A stretch of DNA of 64,000 nucleotides from Trebonia kvetii (GTDB lineage: Bacteria; Actinomycetota; Actinomycetes; Streptosporangiales; Streptosporangiaceae): positions 1,774,519 through 1,838,518 of the forward strand of contig NZ_RPFW01000001.1 in NCBI RefSeq assembly GCF_007827045.1, read 5' to 3'. A model generated the notes under the pieces. It ran no database searches, had not been told where the DNA came from, and saw nothing but the letters and a program-made list of their open reading frames with translations. Both the position numbers and the translations under genes were made by a program. Shown piece by piece: positions 37,088-45,852 of the stretch (position 1 is the first letter of the stretch; every line of letters starts with the position of its first letter).

Positions 37088-37465
37088 TCAGCCATGGGGC
37101 GCGGCGGCGGTTTCCGAGGCCCGCAGGGTGTCGCTCAGCGTCAGCAGCGCGCCGGGGACGACGCGGTAGTAGGCCCACTTGCCGCGCTGGTCGCGGGTGA
37201 TGAGGCCGGCCTCGACGAGCTGCTTCATATGGTGGGAAACCGTCGGCTGGGACAGGCCCACCGGGCCGGTGAGGTCGCAGATGCAGGCCTCGCCGCTGTC
37301 AGCGGCGGCGATCAGCGACAGCAGCCGGACCCGGTGCCGGTCGCCCAGCGCGCGGAACACCTGCGCGATCCGCTCGGCGGCCTCCTCGTCCAGCACGCCT
37401 CCCGCGATTGGCGCGCAGCACGCGGCCAGGTCACCGGGCAGCAGGGGCAGTGGCACGCTCGTCAT
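37088..37465 (-). CDS. arsR: ArsR-family arsenite-responsive repressor
   Basis: The 125-residue winged-helix repressor has HTH LSQPTVSHHMKQLVEAGLI and wing KWAYYRV. Candidate As(III) ligands are an N-terminal Cys16-Cys17 pair and Cys61/Cys63 in EACICDLT, which resembles the Corynebacterium ArsR type (N-terminal CC plus one distant Cys) rather than the E. coli CxC type. It is divergent from the flavin monooxygenase gene, with a perfect palindrome in the shared promoter. Confidence 0.94.
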   Translation of the reverse strand: MTSVPLPLLPGDLAACCAPIAGGVLDEEAAERIAQVFRALGDRHRVRLLSLIAAADSGEACICDLTGPVGLSQPTVSHHMKQLVEAGLITRDQRGKWAYYRVVPGALLTLSDTLRASETAAAPHG

Positions 37466-37486
37466 GAACCGATTCTCCCATACTGA

Positions 37487-37527
37487 TTGACAAAACTCGA
37501 TGCATCGAGAATATTCAATGCATCGAG
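37487..37527 (+). promoter_or_regulatory. arsR/monooxygenase divergent promoter with ArsR-type palindrome
   Basis: TTGACA (37487-37492) and GAATAT (37509-37514) are spaced 16 bases apart on the plus strand. The perfect 14-base palindrome CTCGATGCATCGAG (37496-37509) fills the spacer. A second half-copy (CAATGCATCGAG, 37516-37527) follows. A repressor bound here would block RNA polymerase, as expected for ArsR. Confidence 0.75.
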
Positions 37528-37553
37528 ATTTTTGGATGGGAGAAGGCGGAGTG

Positions 37554-38873
37554 ATGAGCGAACTGCCCGTGATCGTGATCGGCGCCGGCCCGCAGGGGCT
37601 GGCTGCGGCGGCGCACCTGCTGGAGCGCGGCCTTGAGCCACTGGTACTCGAGGCGGGGGACGGCCCGGCGGCGGCCGTGGCGGAATGGGGGCACGTGCGC
37701 CTGTTCTCGCCGTGGCCCGAGCTGGTGGACCAGGCAGCCGCCCGGCTGCTGGAACCGTCCGGCTGGAAGCCGCCGGCGCAGGGCTACCCGACCGGGGCCG
37801 AGTGGATCGCCCGCTACCTGGCTCCGCTGGCAGAGGGACTGGGCGGCCGGGTCCGGTACGGGACCCGGGTGACCGGCGTGTCCCGCAAGGGACGCGACCG
37901 GCTGGCCGGCGCGGGACGCGACGGGCAGCCGTTCACCGTCCACGTCTCCGGCCAGGACGACGGCGAGGAGCGGCTGGAGGCGCGGGCCGTGATCGACGCG
38001 TCCGGGACGTGGCGGCTCCCGAACCCGGCCGGGGCGGACGGCCTGCCCGCCCTCGGCGAGCAGGCAGCCGCCGGGGTGATCCGCTACCAGATCCCGGACT
38101 TCTCCGCCCCGCAGGCGTTCGCCGGCAAGCACACGGTCGTGGTCGGTTCCGGGCACTCGGCGGCCACGGCAGTCATCGAGCTGGCCCGCATCGCCCGCGC
38201 TCACCCGGGCACCGCGATCACCTGGGCGATCCGCCACGGCGTCACCGCCGGCACCTTCGGCGGAGGTACCGCCGACCAGCTGCCCGAGCGGGGCGCGCTC
38301 GGCACCCGGGCCAAGCAGGCCGTCCAGGACGGCCTGGCCGGGCTGGTGACCGGGTTCCGCACCGCGCGCATCAGCCTGGACGCGGCAGGGCGGGCGGTGC
38401 TGGAAGCCGAGGACGGCACGGAGCTGCCCCCGGCGGATGCCGTGGTGGTGCTGACCGGTTTCCGGCCGGACCTGTCGTTCCTTAGCGAGCTACGGCTCGA
38501 CATGGACCCGGTACTCCAGGCGCCACGGAGGATCGCGGCCGACATCGACCCGAACGTGCACTCCTGCGGCACCGCCACCCCGACCCTGGCTGCCGACCTG
38601 GCCCACCCCGAGCCGGGCCTGTACCTGACCGGGATGAAATCCTACGGGCGCGCGCCGACGTTCCTCGCCATGACCGGGTACGAGCAGGTCCGCAGCATCG
38701 CCGCCGAGCTGGCCGGCGACCGCGAGGCCGCCGGCCGGCGCGAGCTCGTGCTGCCCGACACCGGGGTGTGCAGCGGCGGCGGCCTCCCCGACGACCCCGA
38801 CGGCGTCAGCGGCGGCTGCTGCGCGCCCGCGCCGCAGGTGCTGCAGATCGGCCTCGCCTCCGCCAGCGCCTGA
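37554..38873 (+). CDS. Flavin-dependent monooxygenase of the arsenic island (ArsO-like)
   Basis: The 439-residue flavoprotein has an FAD fold at the N-terminus (VIVIGAGPQGLAAAAHLLE) and an NAD(P)-binding fold mid-protein (TVVVGSGHSAATAVIELA), followed by the TGFRPDLSFL and GLYLTGMKSYGRAPTFL blocks seen in ars-linked flavin monooxygenases. The C-terminus is Cys-rich (DTGVCSGGG, GGCCAPAPQ), possibly for metalloid binding. ATG 37554 follows AGAAGG seven bases upstream. It is transcribed away from arsR and is followed after one base by an MFS exporter, so the pair may modify and export an arsenical. The substrate is not proven. Confidence 0.85.
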   Translation: MSELPVIVIGAGPQGLAAAAHLLERGLEPLVLEAGDGPAAAVAEWGHVRLFSPWPELVDQAAARLLEPSGWKPPAQGYPTGAEWIARYLAPLAEGLGGRVRYGTRVTGVSRKGRDRLAGAGRDGQPFTVHVSGQDDGEERLEARAVIDASGTWRLPNPAGADGLPALGEQAAAGVIRYQIPDFSAPQAFAGKHTVVVGSGHSAATAVIELARIARAHPGTAITWAIRHGVTAGTFGGGTADQLPERGALGTRAKQAVQDGLAGLVTGFRTARISLDAAGRAVLEAEDGTELPPADAVVVLTGFRPDLSFLSELRLDMDPVLQAPRRIAADIDPNVHSCGTATPTLAADLAHPEPGLYLTGMKSYGRAPTFLAMTGYEQVRSIAAELAGDREAAGRRELVLPDTGVCSGGGLPDDPDGVSGGCCAPAPQVLQIGLASASA

Positions 38874-38874
38874 C

Positions 38875-40119
38875 ATGGCGATCGCAGCGCCCGCCGCCGA
38901 GAACACGCCGCAGCAGGGCGGGTCCCGGCGGCAGGCGCTGGCCGCCCTGTGCGTCACCGAGATCGTGTCCTACGGGGTCATCTACTACGCGTTCCCCGTG
39001 CTGGCCGGGCAGATCACCGCGGGTACCGGCTGGTCCCCCACCGGGGTGACCGCCGCGTACTCGGCGGGGAACCTGGCCGGGGCGCTGGCCGGCATCCCGG
39101 CCGGCCGTCTCCTGCACCGGCACGGGCCCCGGCTCGTCATGACCGCCGCCAGCGTCACGGGCATGCTGGCCGTCGCCGCCATCGGCGCCGCGCCGTCCTA
39201 CGGCTGGTTCCTCGTGGCGTGGCTGGCCGCCGGGATCGCGAGCGCCGGACTGTACTACCCGCCCGCCTTCGCCGCACTGACCGCCTGGTATGGGCCGCGT
39301 CGTGTCCAGGCGCTGACCACCCTCACGCTGGCCGCCGGGTTCGCCAGCACCATATTCGCACCGCTCGCCTCGGCCCTGGACACCCGCATGAGCTGGCGCG
39401 CGGTCTACTTCACCCTGGCCGCCGTCCTGGGCCTGGTCACCATCCCCGCCCACGCCCTCGCCCTCCGGCCACCGTGGAACCCGGGACATCCCTGCACGGC
39501 GGACAGCACCGCCCGGGCGCCAGGGCCGGACGCCAGCGTACTGACAAGCCGGCCATTCCTGCTCCTGGTCACGGCGGCGACGCTGTGCGCCTTCGCCCAG
39601 TACGCGGCGCTGGTGAACCTGGTACCGCTGCTGGAAGGCCGGGGGCTGTCCGCCGGGCTGGCCGCGTGGGCGCTCGGTCTGGGCGGTGCCGGGCAGGTCG
39701 CCGGCCGGCTCTGCTACCGCGCCCTGGCCGCCCGCCTCGGCACCCGCGCCAGGATGGTCGCGATCATCGGCGCCGGCGCCGGCGTCACGTTGCTCCTCGG
39801 GCTGCTGCCCGGCCCCGCGGTGCTGCTCGTCGCCGCGTCGATGCTGGCCGGGGCAGTCCGCGGCGTGTTCACACTCACCGAGGCCACCGTCGTATCGGAC
39901 TACTGGGGGCCGCACCGCTACGCGGTACTCAACGGCGTGTTCAACGCACCCCTGATCGCGGCCGGCGCGGTCGCACCCAGCATCGGCGTGGCGATCGCCA
40001 CCGCCGCGGGCAGCTACCCGGCACTGTTCGCCATCCTTGCCGCGACCGCCGCCGCAGGCGCGGCACTGGCGGCTGCCGCGCCGTCGCCCCCGCGTCAGGA
40101 CACAAGGACCAGACCGTGA
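38875..40119 (+). CDS. MFS transporter of the arsenic island
   Basis: This 414-residue protein has about 12 helices and MFS loops such as GRLLHRHGPRLVM (between helices 2 and 3). The start is one base after the monooxygenase stop, so the two are co-translated. By context it should export an arsenical formed or tolerated by the flavoprotein. It is not the classical ArsB or Acr3 arsenite pump, neither of which is present in this island. Confidence 0.85.
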   Translation: MAIAAPAAENTPQQGGSRRQALAALCVTEIVSYGVIYYAFPVLAGQITAGTGWSPTGVTAAYSAGNLAGALAGIPAGRLLHRHGPRLVMTAASVTGMLAVAAIGAAPSYGWFLVAWLAAGIASAGLYYPPAFAALTAWYGPRRVQALTTLTLAAGFASTIFAPLASALDTRMSWRAVYFTLAAVLGLVTIPAHALALRPPWNPGHPCTADSTARAPGPDASVLTSRPFLLLVTAATLCAFAQYAALVNLVPLLEGRGLSAGLAAWALGLGGAGQVAGRLCYRALAARLGTRARMVAIIGAGAGVTLLLGLLPGPAVLLVAASMLAGAVRGVFTLTEATVVSDYWGPHRYAVLNGVFNAPLIAAGAVAPSIGVAIATAAGSYPALFAILAATAAAGAALAAAAPSPPRQDTRTRP

Positions 40120-40125
40120 GCAGGG

Positions 40126-40803
40126 TCAGCAAGCGTCCGCGAGTCTGGGGACGAGCAGCCCGACACGGCGGCGAAGCTCAGTAACCGCCGCGTCGAAATT
40201 CTCCGGGCCGCCGGCCCCTACAGGATCAGGGACCGACCAGTGCAGAGCGGCCAGGCCGCCCAGTTCCTCGTGCGCGAGGTCGCAGACCGCCACGATCATG
40301 TCATCATCGTGGCGGACCTCAGCCAACTGCCGTGGCCGCTGCCGGACCAGCGGCAGCCGGTGCCGCCGCGCGGCCGCGATCGTGCCTGGGTCGATCACCG
40401 GGGCCGGGTGGGTCCCGGCCGACACTGCCGGGATCTTGCTTGCCTGGTTCCACAGCGCCGCCGCCAGGTGCGAGCGGGCGGAGTTGGCGGTGCACACGAA
40501 CAGCACCCGCGAAGCGGCCCACAGCGAGGGCCTGGCCGGAGAGTCCAGCGCCCCAGGCACCAGCCGCAGGTAGGTCCGCCGCCGGTCGCCGTCAGAACGG
40601 CGCCGAACGACTAGGCCCGCCTCTTCGAGCACGTGCAGGTGGTGAGCGAGCAGGTTGGACTGCATCCCCAGCATGGCCGCCAGCTCCGACGGCGAAGCAT
40701 CCCCGTCAGCCAGCGCATCGGTGACCTGCAGCCGTGCCGGGTCGGCCAGCGCCGCATGCACCGCGGCGCGGCGCTCCAGCTCCGCTGTCTCCTCACTGCT
40801 CAT
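40126..40803 (-). CDS. ArsR-type regulator fused to low-molecular-weight phosphatase/ArsC domain
   Basis: The 225-residue protein joins an ArsR winged helix (residues about 10-90: HAALADPARLQVTDALADGD, SPSELAAMLGMQSNLLAHHL, VLEEAGLV) to an LMW-phosphatase/ArsC domain with P-loop VLFVCTANSARSHLAAALW. The usual second and third ArsC cysteines are not obvious, and the late DP occurs as SVPDPVG, so it could be a phosphatase-like sensor or a reductase. ATG 40803 overlaps a palindrome shared with the aquaporin promoter. Its stop lies six bases from the convergent MFS gene. Confidence 0.88.
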   Translation of the reverse strand: MSSEETAELERRAAVHAALADPARLQVTDALADGDASPSELAAMLGMQSNLLAHHLHVLEEAGLVVRRRSDGDRRRTYLRLVPGALDSPARPSLWAASRVLFVCTANSARSHLAAALWNQASKIPAVSAGTHPAPVIDPGTIAAARRHRLPLVRQRPRQLAEVRHDDDMIVAVCDLAHEELGGLAALHWSVPDPVGAGGPENFDAAVTELRRRVGLLVPRLADAC

Positions 40804-40839
40804 TGACTCAATCCTGAATGAGTGAAATCGCCCTGTCAA
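40802..40839 (-). promoter_or_regulatory. Promoter and operator of the ArsR-phosphatase fusion gene
   Basis: On the minus strand TTGACA (40839-40834) is followed by a dyad ACTCATTC-AG-GATTGAGT (40823-40806). The perfect 11-base palindrome ATTGAGTCAAT (40812-40802) runs into the start codon. CAGGAT, 17 bases after the -35, is a weak -10. The layout suggests autoregulation. Confidence 0.6.
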
Positions 40840-40950
40840 GGCAAGCGCACATCCGGTGACGCCCTGGCGCAGCAGACTCTTCAGGCCGGTCTCAGGTTGC
40901 ACTGGTTAGGCTCGCTGGAGATAACGCGAGGATACGGGCTTGGTTAGCTG

Positions 40951-41529
40951 GTGATCTCAGTGGACATGGTGGACCGTGAGGCAATCTACGAGGAGCTGAG
41001 GGGTGCCCGGGCGACGTTTCGCCGCCTGGTAGAAGATGCCCGTCCCGATGACCTGGCCAGGGAGTCCAGCGGGACCCGGTGGACCAACCAGCAGCTGCTG
41101 TTCCACATGTTGTTCGGATACCTGCTCATGCGGCCGCTGCTGGTGCTGGCCGGGATGTTCACCCGCATGCCTGTCAGTGCCAGCCGGGTCTTTGCGAAGG
41201 CGCTGGACGAAATGACCGGGCCGTTTCACTGGGTCAACTACCTGGGCTCCTGCCTCGGGGCGAGGGTCTTCCCCCCTCGGCGGATGGCCGCGACGCTGGA
41301 CCGGGTCACCATGGCGCTGGAGCGGCGGCTTCGCGCAGAGACCGGCGCAAGGCTGCATTCTGGGATGCACTACCCCGTCCGGTGGGATCCCTTCTTCAAG
41401 GACTTCATGACCGTGGCCGACCTGTATCACTATCCGGCCCAGCACTTCGATTTCCACAAGCAGCAGCTCACGCTCAGGCAGGTAGGGGCTAGGTCAGGGG
41501 ACCAGGACCTCGGTGACCGGGAGCGATGA
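40951..41529 (+). CDS. DinB-like four-helix protein
   Basis: This 192-residue protein resembles DinB_2/mycothiol-transferase-like proteins: [19 protein letters not shown] near residue 50 and [15 protein letters not shown] near the C-terminus supply possible metal-binding His residues. Members of the superfamily are metal-dependent thiol transferases or of unknown function. There is no ribosome site; GTG 40951 and ATG 40966 are both possible starts. The 3' end overlaps the convergent tsaD gene by 36 bases. Confidence 0.65.
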   Translation: MISVDMVDREAIYEELRGARATFRRLVEDARPDDLARESSGTRWTNQQLLFHMLFGYLLMRPLLVLAGMFTRMPVSASRVFAKALDEMTGPFHWVNYLGSCLGARVFPPRRMAATLDRVTMALERRLRAETGARLHSGMHYPVRWDPFFKDFMTVADLYHYPAQHFDFHKQQLTLRQVGARSGDQDLGDRER

Positions 41530-42537
41530 GTCAGCCGGGAGGGCCAGGCTGGACGGCGGACGGCCCGCCGCCACGATCGAGGCGCCGAGCGCCGCCACCA
41601 TCGCGCCGTTGTCGGTGCACAGGCCCGGCCGCGGCACCCGCAAGCGGATGCCCGCCGAAGCGCAGCGTTCGGCTGCCAGGGCCCGCAGCCGGGAGTTGGC
41701 CGCCACCCCGCCGCCGATCACCAGGTCCGTGACGCCGTGCTCGCGGCAGGCGCTCACCGCCTTGCGGGTCAGCACGTCAGCGACGGCCTCCTGGAAGGAG
41801 GCGGCCACGTCCGCCACCGGAACCGGCTCTCCCGCATCGCCGCGAGCCTCCACCCAGCGGGCCACGGCTGTCTTCAGCCCCGCGAACGAGAAGTCAAGCG
41901 TGCCGTCGTGCAGCTTGGCGCGCGGGAACCTGATCGCGTCGGCCGCACCCTCCTTCGCCGCCCTGTCGATCGGCGGACCGCCGGGGAAGGGCATGCCAAG
42001 GACCCGGGCCACCTTGTCGTAGGCCTCACCCGCCGCGTCGTCGATCGTCGAGCCTAGCGAGGTCATCTCGCCGGTCACGTCCGGCACCAGCAGTAGCGAC
42101 GAGTGGCCGCCAGAGACGAGCAGCGCCACGCACGGCGCCGGAAGCGGGCCGTGCTCAAGCTGGTCGACTGCCACGTGCGCCGCCAGGTGGTTGACGCCGT
42201 AGAGGGGCTTGCCGAGCGCGTAGGCGTAGGCCTTCGCCGCAGCGACGCCCACCATGAGCGCGCCGGCAAGTCCAGGGCCCGCGGTCACCGCCACAGCGTC
42301 GATGTCTGACGGCCGCACCCCCGCCTTGGCGAAGGCGCCGTCAAGCACGGGCACCATGGCCTCCAGGTGAGCCCTGCTCGCCACCTCCGGCACCACGCCG
42401 CCGAAGCGGGCGTGCTGGTCCATCGACGAGGCAACCTCGTCGGCGAGCAGCTCACGGCCCGCCACGATGCCGACGCCTGTCTCATCGCATGACGTCTCGA
42501 TGCCTAGCACAAGCGGGCCGCCGGCCGGAACGCTCAT
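41494..42537 (-). CDS. tsaD: tRNA threonylcarbamoyladenosine transferase subunit TsaD
   Basis: The 347-residue enzyme moves threonylcarbamoyl to A37 of ANN-decoding tRNAs, together with TsaB and TsaE. Visible motifs are [30 protein letters not shown], the metal-binding NHLAAH and the nucleotide-binding [11 protein letters not shown]. It is the last gene of a minus-strand housekeeping operon that also holds tsaB and tsaE. Confidence 0.97.
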   Translation of the reverse strand: MSVPAGGPLVLGIETSCDETGVGIVAGRELLADEVASSMDQHARFGGVVPEVASRAHLEAMVPVLDGAFAKAGVRPSDIDAVAVTAGPGLAGALMVGVAAAKAYAYALGKPLYGVNHLAAHVAVDQLEHGPLPAPCVALLVSGGHSSLLLVPDVTGEMTSLGSTIDDAAGEAYDKVARVLGMPFPGGPPIDRAAKEGAADAIRFPRAKLHDGTLDFSFAGLKTAVARWVEARGDAGEPVPVADVAASFQEAVADVLTRKAVSACREHGVTDLVIGGGVAANSRLRALAAERCASAGIRLRVPRPGLCTDNGAMVAALGASIVAAGRPPSSLALPADSSLPVTEVLVP

Positions 42538-42610
42538 GAGGACACCTCGCTGGCGCTCGGAGTCCGCATTCGCGGACGCACTGTACTTACCGATTCGCTC
42601 GCAAGCTCGC

Positions 42611-43156
42611 TCATGGATGCAGGTCCTTCCGCATCACGATCGCGTCCGTGCCCGATGGCTGGTAATAGCCGCGGCGCACGCCGATCTCCTCGAATCCGCG
42701 CCGCAGGTACAGTCCCCGTGCCCGCGGGTTGTCCGCACGGACCTCAAGGAAGACCTCGGCGCAACCACGGTCGCGCGCCGCGGCGAGCAGCGCGCCGAGC
42801 AGTGCGGAGCCGATTCCCCTGCCCCAGAAAGCGGCGCGGACCGCGATCGTCAGCACGTCGGCCTGGGTGCCATCGGGCAGGAACATCATCCCGGCGTAGC
42901 CGGCCATGGCCGTGCCACCCGGGGCACCGCGCCCGCTGACGCTCTCCTTGCTTTCGACGCCGCCGTCGCCCGCGTCCGCCTCCGCGAGCAGGTAGAGCCG
43001 GCTCTCCGGCGGCTGGGCGATCTCGCCGGCGAACATCTCCGCCGTCCACGGGTCCTCGGGGAACAGCTCGTGCTCAAGCGCGAGCACGTCCACCAGATCC
43101 GCCTGTTCCAGAGCGCGCAGGCGAGTTCCCGCCGCGTTGCCCGGCGTGCTGGTCAT
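42611..43156 (-). CDS. rimI: Ribosomal protein-alanine N-acetyltransferase RimI
   Basis: The 181-residue GNAT acetyltransferase has the acetyl-CoA loop [19 protein letters not shown] and the [17 protein letters not shown] motif. A Gly/Glu-rich insert of about 20 residues lies before the catalytic strand. RimI acetylates the N-terminus of ribosomal protein bS18 in E. coli; the actinobacterial substrate may differ. The start overlaps the tsaB stop (TGATG), the usual tsaB-rimI-tsaD order. Confidence 0.93.
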   Translation of the reverse strand: MTSTPGNAAGTRLRALEQADLVDVLALEHELFPEDPWTAEMFAGEIAQPPESRLYLLAEADAGDGGVESKESVSGRGAPGGTAMAGYAGMMFLPDGTQADVLTIAVRAAFWGRGIGSALLGALLAAARDRGCAEVFLEVRADNPRARGLYLRRGFEEIGVRRGYYQPSGTDAIVMRKDLHP

Positions 43157-43845
43157 CACGGCGTCACCCGCTTCGGCGCGCCTGGCTCACGGGCATCGGG
43201 CCGCCGTAGGTACAGCGGCTCCGGCGGGAGCAGGGTGCTGCCAGGGTCGCCCCCCGCCAGGGCCGCCACCGCGATCCGGCACAGGGTCGCGGCCGCTGGG
43301 TAGGCGGGGCCGACCGCGTCGGGGAGCACCTCTGGATAGAGCATCGGTCCCTCGCCGGCCGCGAGCAGTCCCGCCGCGGGGATCTCCGCGGGCCGCGACA
43401 CCTCCGGGCCGGACAGCCTCGTCCCAGCGCTGTCGTAGCGCGCCCAGTACAGCTCACGCCGCCGCGCGTCGGTGGCGACAAGGAAGTCGCCCGCGGGCCG
43501 GCTGACTTCAGCGTCGTGGCCGCCAGAGACCACATCGGCGGCGATCACGTCGAGGCTGCACAGGCCGTATACCGGGATGCCGAGCGCGGCGCCGAGCACC
43601 CGCGCGGTCACCAGGCCGACCCGCAGGCCGGTGTAGGGGCCGGGGCCGACCCCGACCACGATGCCCGTCAGGTCACGTTGCGAGGCGCCTCCATCGGCGA
43701 CGGCCTTCGCGATCGCCGGCGCGAGCAGCTCCGCGTGGCGGTGCGCGTCCACCGTGACAAGCTGGGCCAGCGGCTGACCGCCGTCATGCAACGCAACAGT
43801 TACTGCGGGCGTCGCGGTGTCAAGTCCGAGCAGCAGCACGACCAA
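43156..43845 (-). CDS. tsaB: tRNA threonylcarbamoyladenosine synthesis protein TsaB
   Basis: The 229-residue TsaD-like but catalytically inactive scaffold has LLLGLDTATPAVTVAL at the start and GIVVGVGPGPYTGLRVGLVTAR. It binds TsaD and TsaE in the t6A complex. A TTG at 43845 or the GTG two codons on are both possible starts. Between tsaB and tsaE, which normally adjoin, lies one membrane protein gene. Confidence 0.94.
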   Translation of the reverse strand: MVVLLLGLDTATPAVTVALHDGGQPLAQLVTVDAHRHAELLAPAIAKAVADGGASQRDLTGIVVGVGPGPYTGLRVGLVTARVLGAALGIPVYGLCSLDVIAADVVSGGHDAEVSRPAGDFLVATDARRRELYWARYDSAGTRLSGPEVSRPAEIPAAGLLAAGEGPMLYPEVLPDAVGPAYPAAATLCRIAVAALAGGDPGSTLLPPEPLYLRRPDAREPGAPKRVTP

Positions 43846-43891
43846 TGAGGGTAGTCGAAGCCGCGGCCCGTGCGGGCATCGTGGCGGCGCC

Positions 43892-45214
43892 TCAGCCGAC
43901 GATCTTGGCCGCCATCTCCTGGCCGACCGTGGTCGCGGCCGCGGTGAGGTCGCTCATCGAGACGGGCCCGTAGTTCTTGCCCTTGCTCGACTGCTGAAGT
44001 CCGTCCACCACGACCGTGACGATGACGTTGCGGTAGCGGACAAGGACGTTGGCCACGTCCATGGTCGCACCGCCGCGGTCGAACACCTGGGTGGCCTGGA
44101 AGGCGGAGGTCTCGTTGCCGCCCGGCATCCCCGTCAGGTCCTTGACGACGGCCTTCGGCTGCCCGCTCTTCGGCCCAGGGGAGGTAAAGCCGTTCTGGAA
44201 CGACTCGTAGGCGTCCTGCGCCGCGAACGTGGCACTGCCGTTCCCCGAGGCGAGCCCGCTCGGCGAGTAGGCGACCAACTGCACCTGGAGGACCCGGTAC
44301 GTCGGTGCCGCGTCGAGCGTCCAGGTGCACTCGGTGTTCGCGCCGGAGTTCAGCGGCGGCGAGGCCTGCTTGAGCTTGCCCGGCAGGTACTTGCCGAGCG
44401 TCGCGGAGGGGACCGCCGTGCACGGGTTTGGCACCTGCTGGAGTTCACCGGGCAGGAACTGGGTCACGAAGCTGCCGAAGCCGAGGTTGGCGGCCCCAGG
44501 ACCGCCGCTCAGCAAGTAGCCGAGCCCGGCGGCAAGGACGGCCACCACGCTGCCGACGGCGATCCACAGCCGCCGCCGCTTGCGCCGGCCGGCCCGGCGC
44601 TCGCCGCGCGAGTCAAGCCCGCGCCGGTGCCAGCGCGCGGAGAACGCCTCAACCGAGTCGGGCTCGGCCCAGGACGGCACGTCCTCGTCCTGCGGGTCCA
44701 TCTGCTGGGATGGCTGCTGAGCCTGCTGCTGCGGGGCCTGCTGCTGCGGAGCCTGTGCCTGCGGCCCCGACGGCGCCTGCAATCCCGGCCAGGGCGCCTG
44801 CCCAGGCCAGTCCTGCTCCTGCTGCGCCGCCTGTCCGGGCCAGGATTGGTCCTGGCCGGCCTGCCCGGGCCATGTCTGCGGTGCGGCCGGCCCGCCGCTC
44901 GGGTATCCGTTGCCGTACTGACCGCCGCCGTAGCCGCCTGGCGCCTGCTGGCCGCCCTGCGGGTAGCCGCCGCCAGCGGACGGCTCGGGGTAACCGTAAC
45001 CGCCCTGCTGCGCCGCCTGACCCTGCTGTCCTTGCCAGCCCCCCTGCGCGCGACCATCGCGCGCCCGGGCCTCCCTGGGGCGGATCGGCGCGAGATCAGG
45101 GAATTCCCGCTGATCCTGCGGTGTGGCGTCATACCCCTGCCACTCGGGCACGTCGTTGTCCTGACGCGCCCGGCGGCCGCGCGGCCGGCCGGGGAATGAC
45201 CCATGCTCAGTCAC
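43892..45214 (-). CDS. Gln/Gly/Tyr-rich single-pass protein with extracellular DUF3558-like domain
   Basis: The 440-residue protein has a cytoplasmic region of about 215 residues rich in Gln, Gly, Tyr and Pro, a basic RRKRRRLW motif, one helix (about 228-248) and an extracellular domain with two Cys (PNPCTAVPSATLG and NTECTWTLD) that resembles DUF3558. GTG 45214 lies seven bases behind GGAGG; frames upstream lack a site. It interrupts the tsaE-tsaB gene pair. A protein of the same architecture is encoded beyond rplM at 51792. Function unknown. Confidence 0.72.
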   Translation of the reverse strand: MTEHGSFPGRPRGRRARQDNDVPEWQGYDATPQDQREFPDLAPIRPREARARDGRAQGGWQGQQGQAAQQGGYGYPEPSAGGGYPQGGQQAPGGYGGGQYGNGYPSGGPAAPQTWPGQAGQDQSWPGQAAQQEQDWPGQAPWPGLQAPSGPQAQAPQQQAPQQQAQQPSQQMDPQDEDVPSWAEPDSVEAFSARWHRRGLDSRGERRAGRRKRRRLWIAVGSVVAVLAAGLGYLLSGGPGAANLGFGSFVTQFLPGELQQVPNPCTAVPSATLGKYLPGKLKQASPPLNSGANTECTWTLDAAPTYRVLQVQLVAYSPSGLASGNGSATFAAQDAYESFQNGFTSPGPKSGQPKAVVKDLTGMPGGNETSAFQATQVFDRGGATMDVANVLVRYRNVIVTVVVDGLQQSSKGKNYGPVSMSDLTAAATTVGQEMAAKIVG

Positions 45215-45285
45215 GGCAATGCCTCCGGGGGGTTTGTGACCTAAGACCAGGCAGAACGTACGAAAAGGAGCGGTACAAAGCCGAA

Positions 45286-45852
45286 CTATAGACGATCTGC
45301 GAGGTCCGCGAGGGGCAACTTGATGCCTTCCCAGCGCTCGCCAACGGCGGAAATGCGCACCGTGCGTGCCCTGTCCGCCGTCATGTCGTCCAGTTCGCCG
45401 CTCCCGCCTGGCTCCGGTGCAATGGCGATTTCCAGCCGGTCCGCCGCGAGTCCCTCGGCAAGTCCTTCGCCCCACTCCACCACCGTCACCGAGGAGGAGG
45501 TGTCGGTGTCCAGGTCAAGGTCGTCGAGTTCGAGCGCGCTGCCAAGCCGGTAGGCGTCGGCGTGCACCAGGGCCGGCCGCTGGCCGGCCGGCGAAACCGC
45601 GGCGCCGTTACCGCGCAACGGCGGATGCACCCGGGCGATCACGAAGGTGGGCGAGGTGATCGGACCGCGGACGCCAAGCCCGTCCCCGATGCCCTGGGTC
45701 AGCGTGGTCTTACCCGCGCCGAGCCCGCCGCTCAGTATGACCAGGTCCCCGGCGCGCAACTGGGTGGCGAGTGCCCTGCCGAGCGCGCGCATCTGCGCTG
45801 CCGCCGGGACGGTGAGGGTGACAGGCAGCTCCGCCGAGCCGGCGCTAGGCAC
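45286..45852 (-). CDS. tsaE: tRNA threonylcarbamoyladenosine ATPase TsaE
   Basis: The 188-residue P-loop ATPase has Walker A GGLGAGKTTLTQGI, SPTFVIARVH and VHADAYRLG, then VVEWGEGL. It drives the t6A cycle with TsaB and TsaD. GTG 45852 lies behind GAGGG and overlaps the end of alr by eight bases; the upstream extension of the frame is within alr and is discarded. The protein is longer than most TsaE because of a short insert after the SPTF segment. Confidence 0.94.
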   Translation of the reverse strand: MPSAGSAELPVTLTVPAAAQMRALGRALATQLRAGDLVILSGGLGAGKTTLTQGIGDGLGVRGPITSPTFVIARVHPPLRGNGAAVSPAGQRPALVHADAYRLGSALELDDLDLDTDTSSSVTVVEWGEGLAEGLAADRLEIAIAPEPGGSGELDDMTADRARTVRISAVGERWEGIKLPLADLADRL

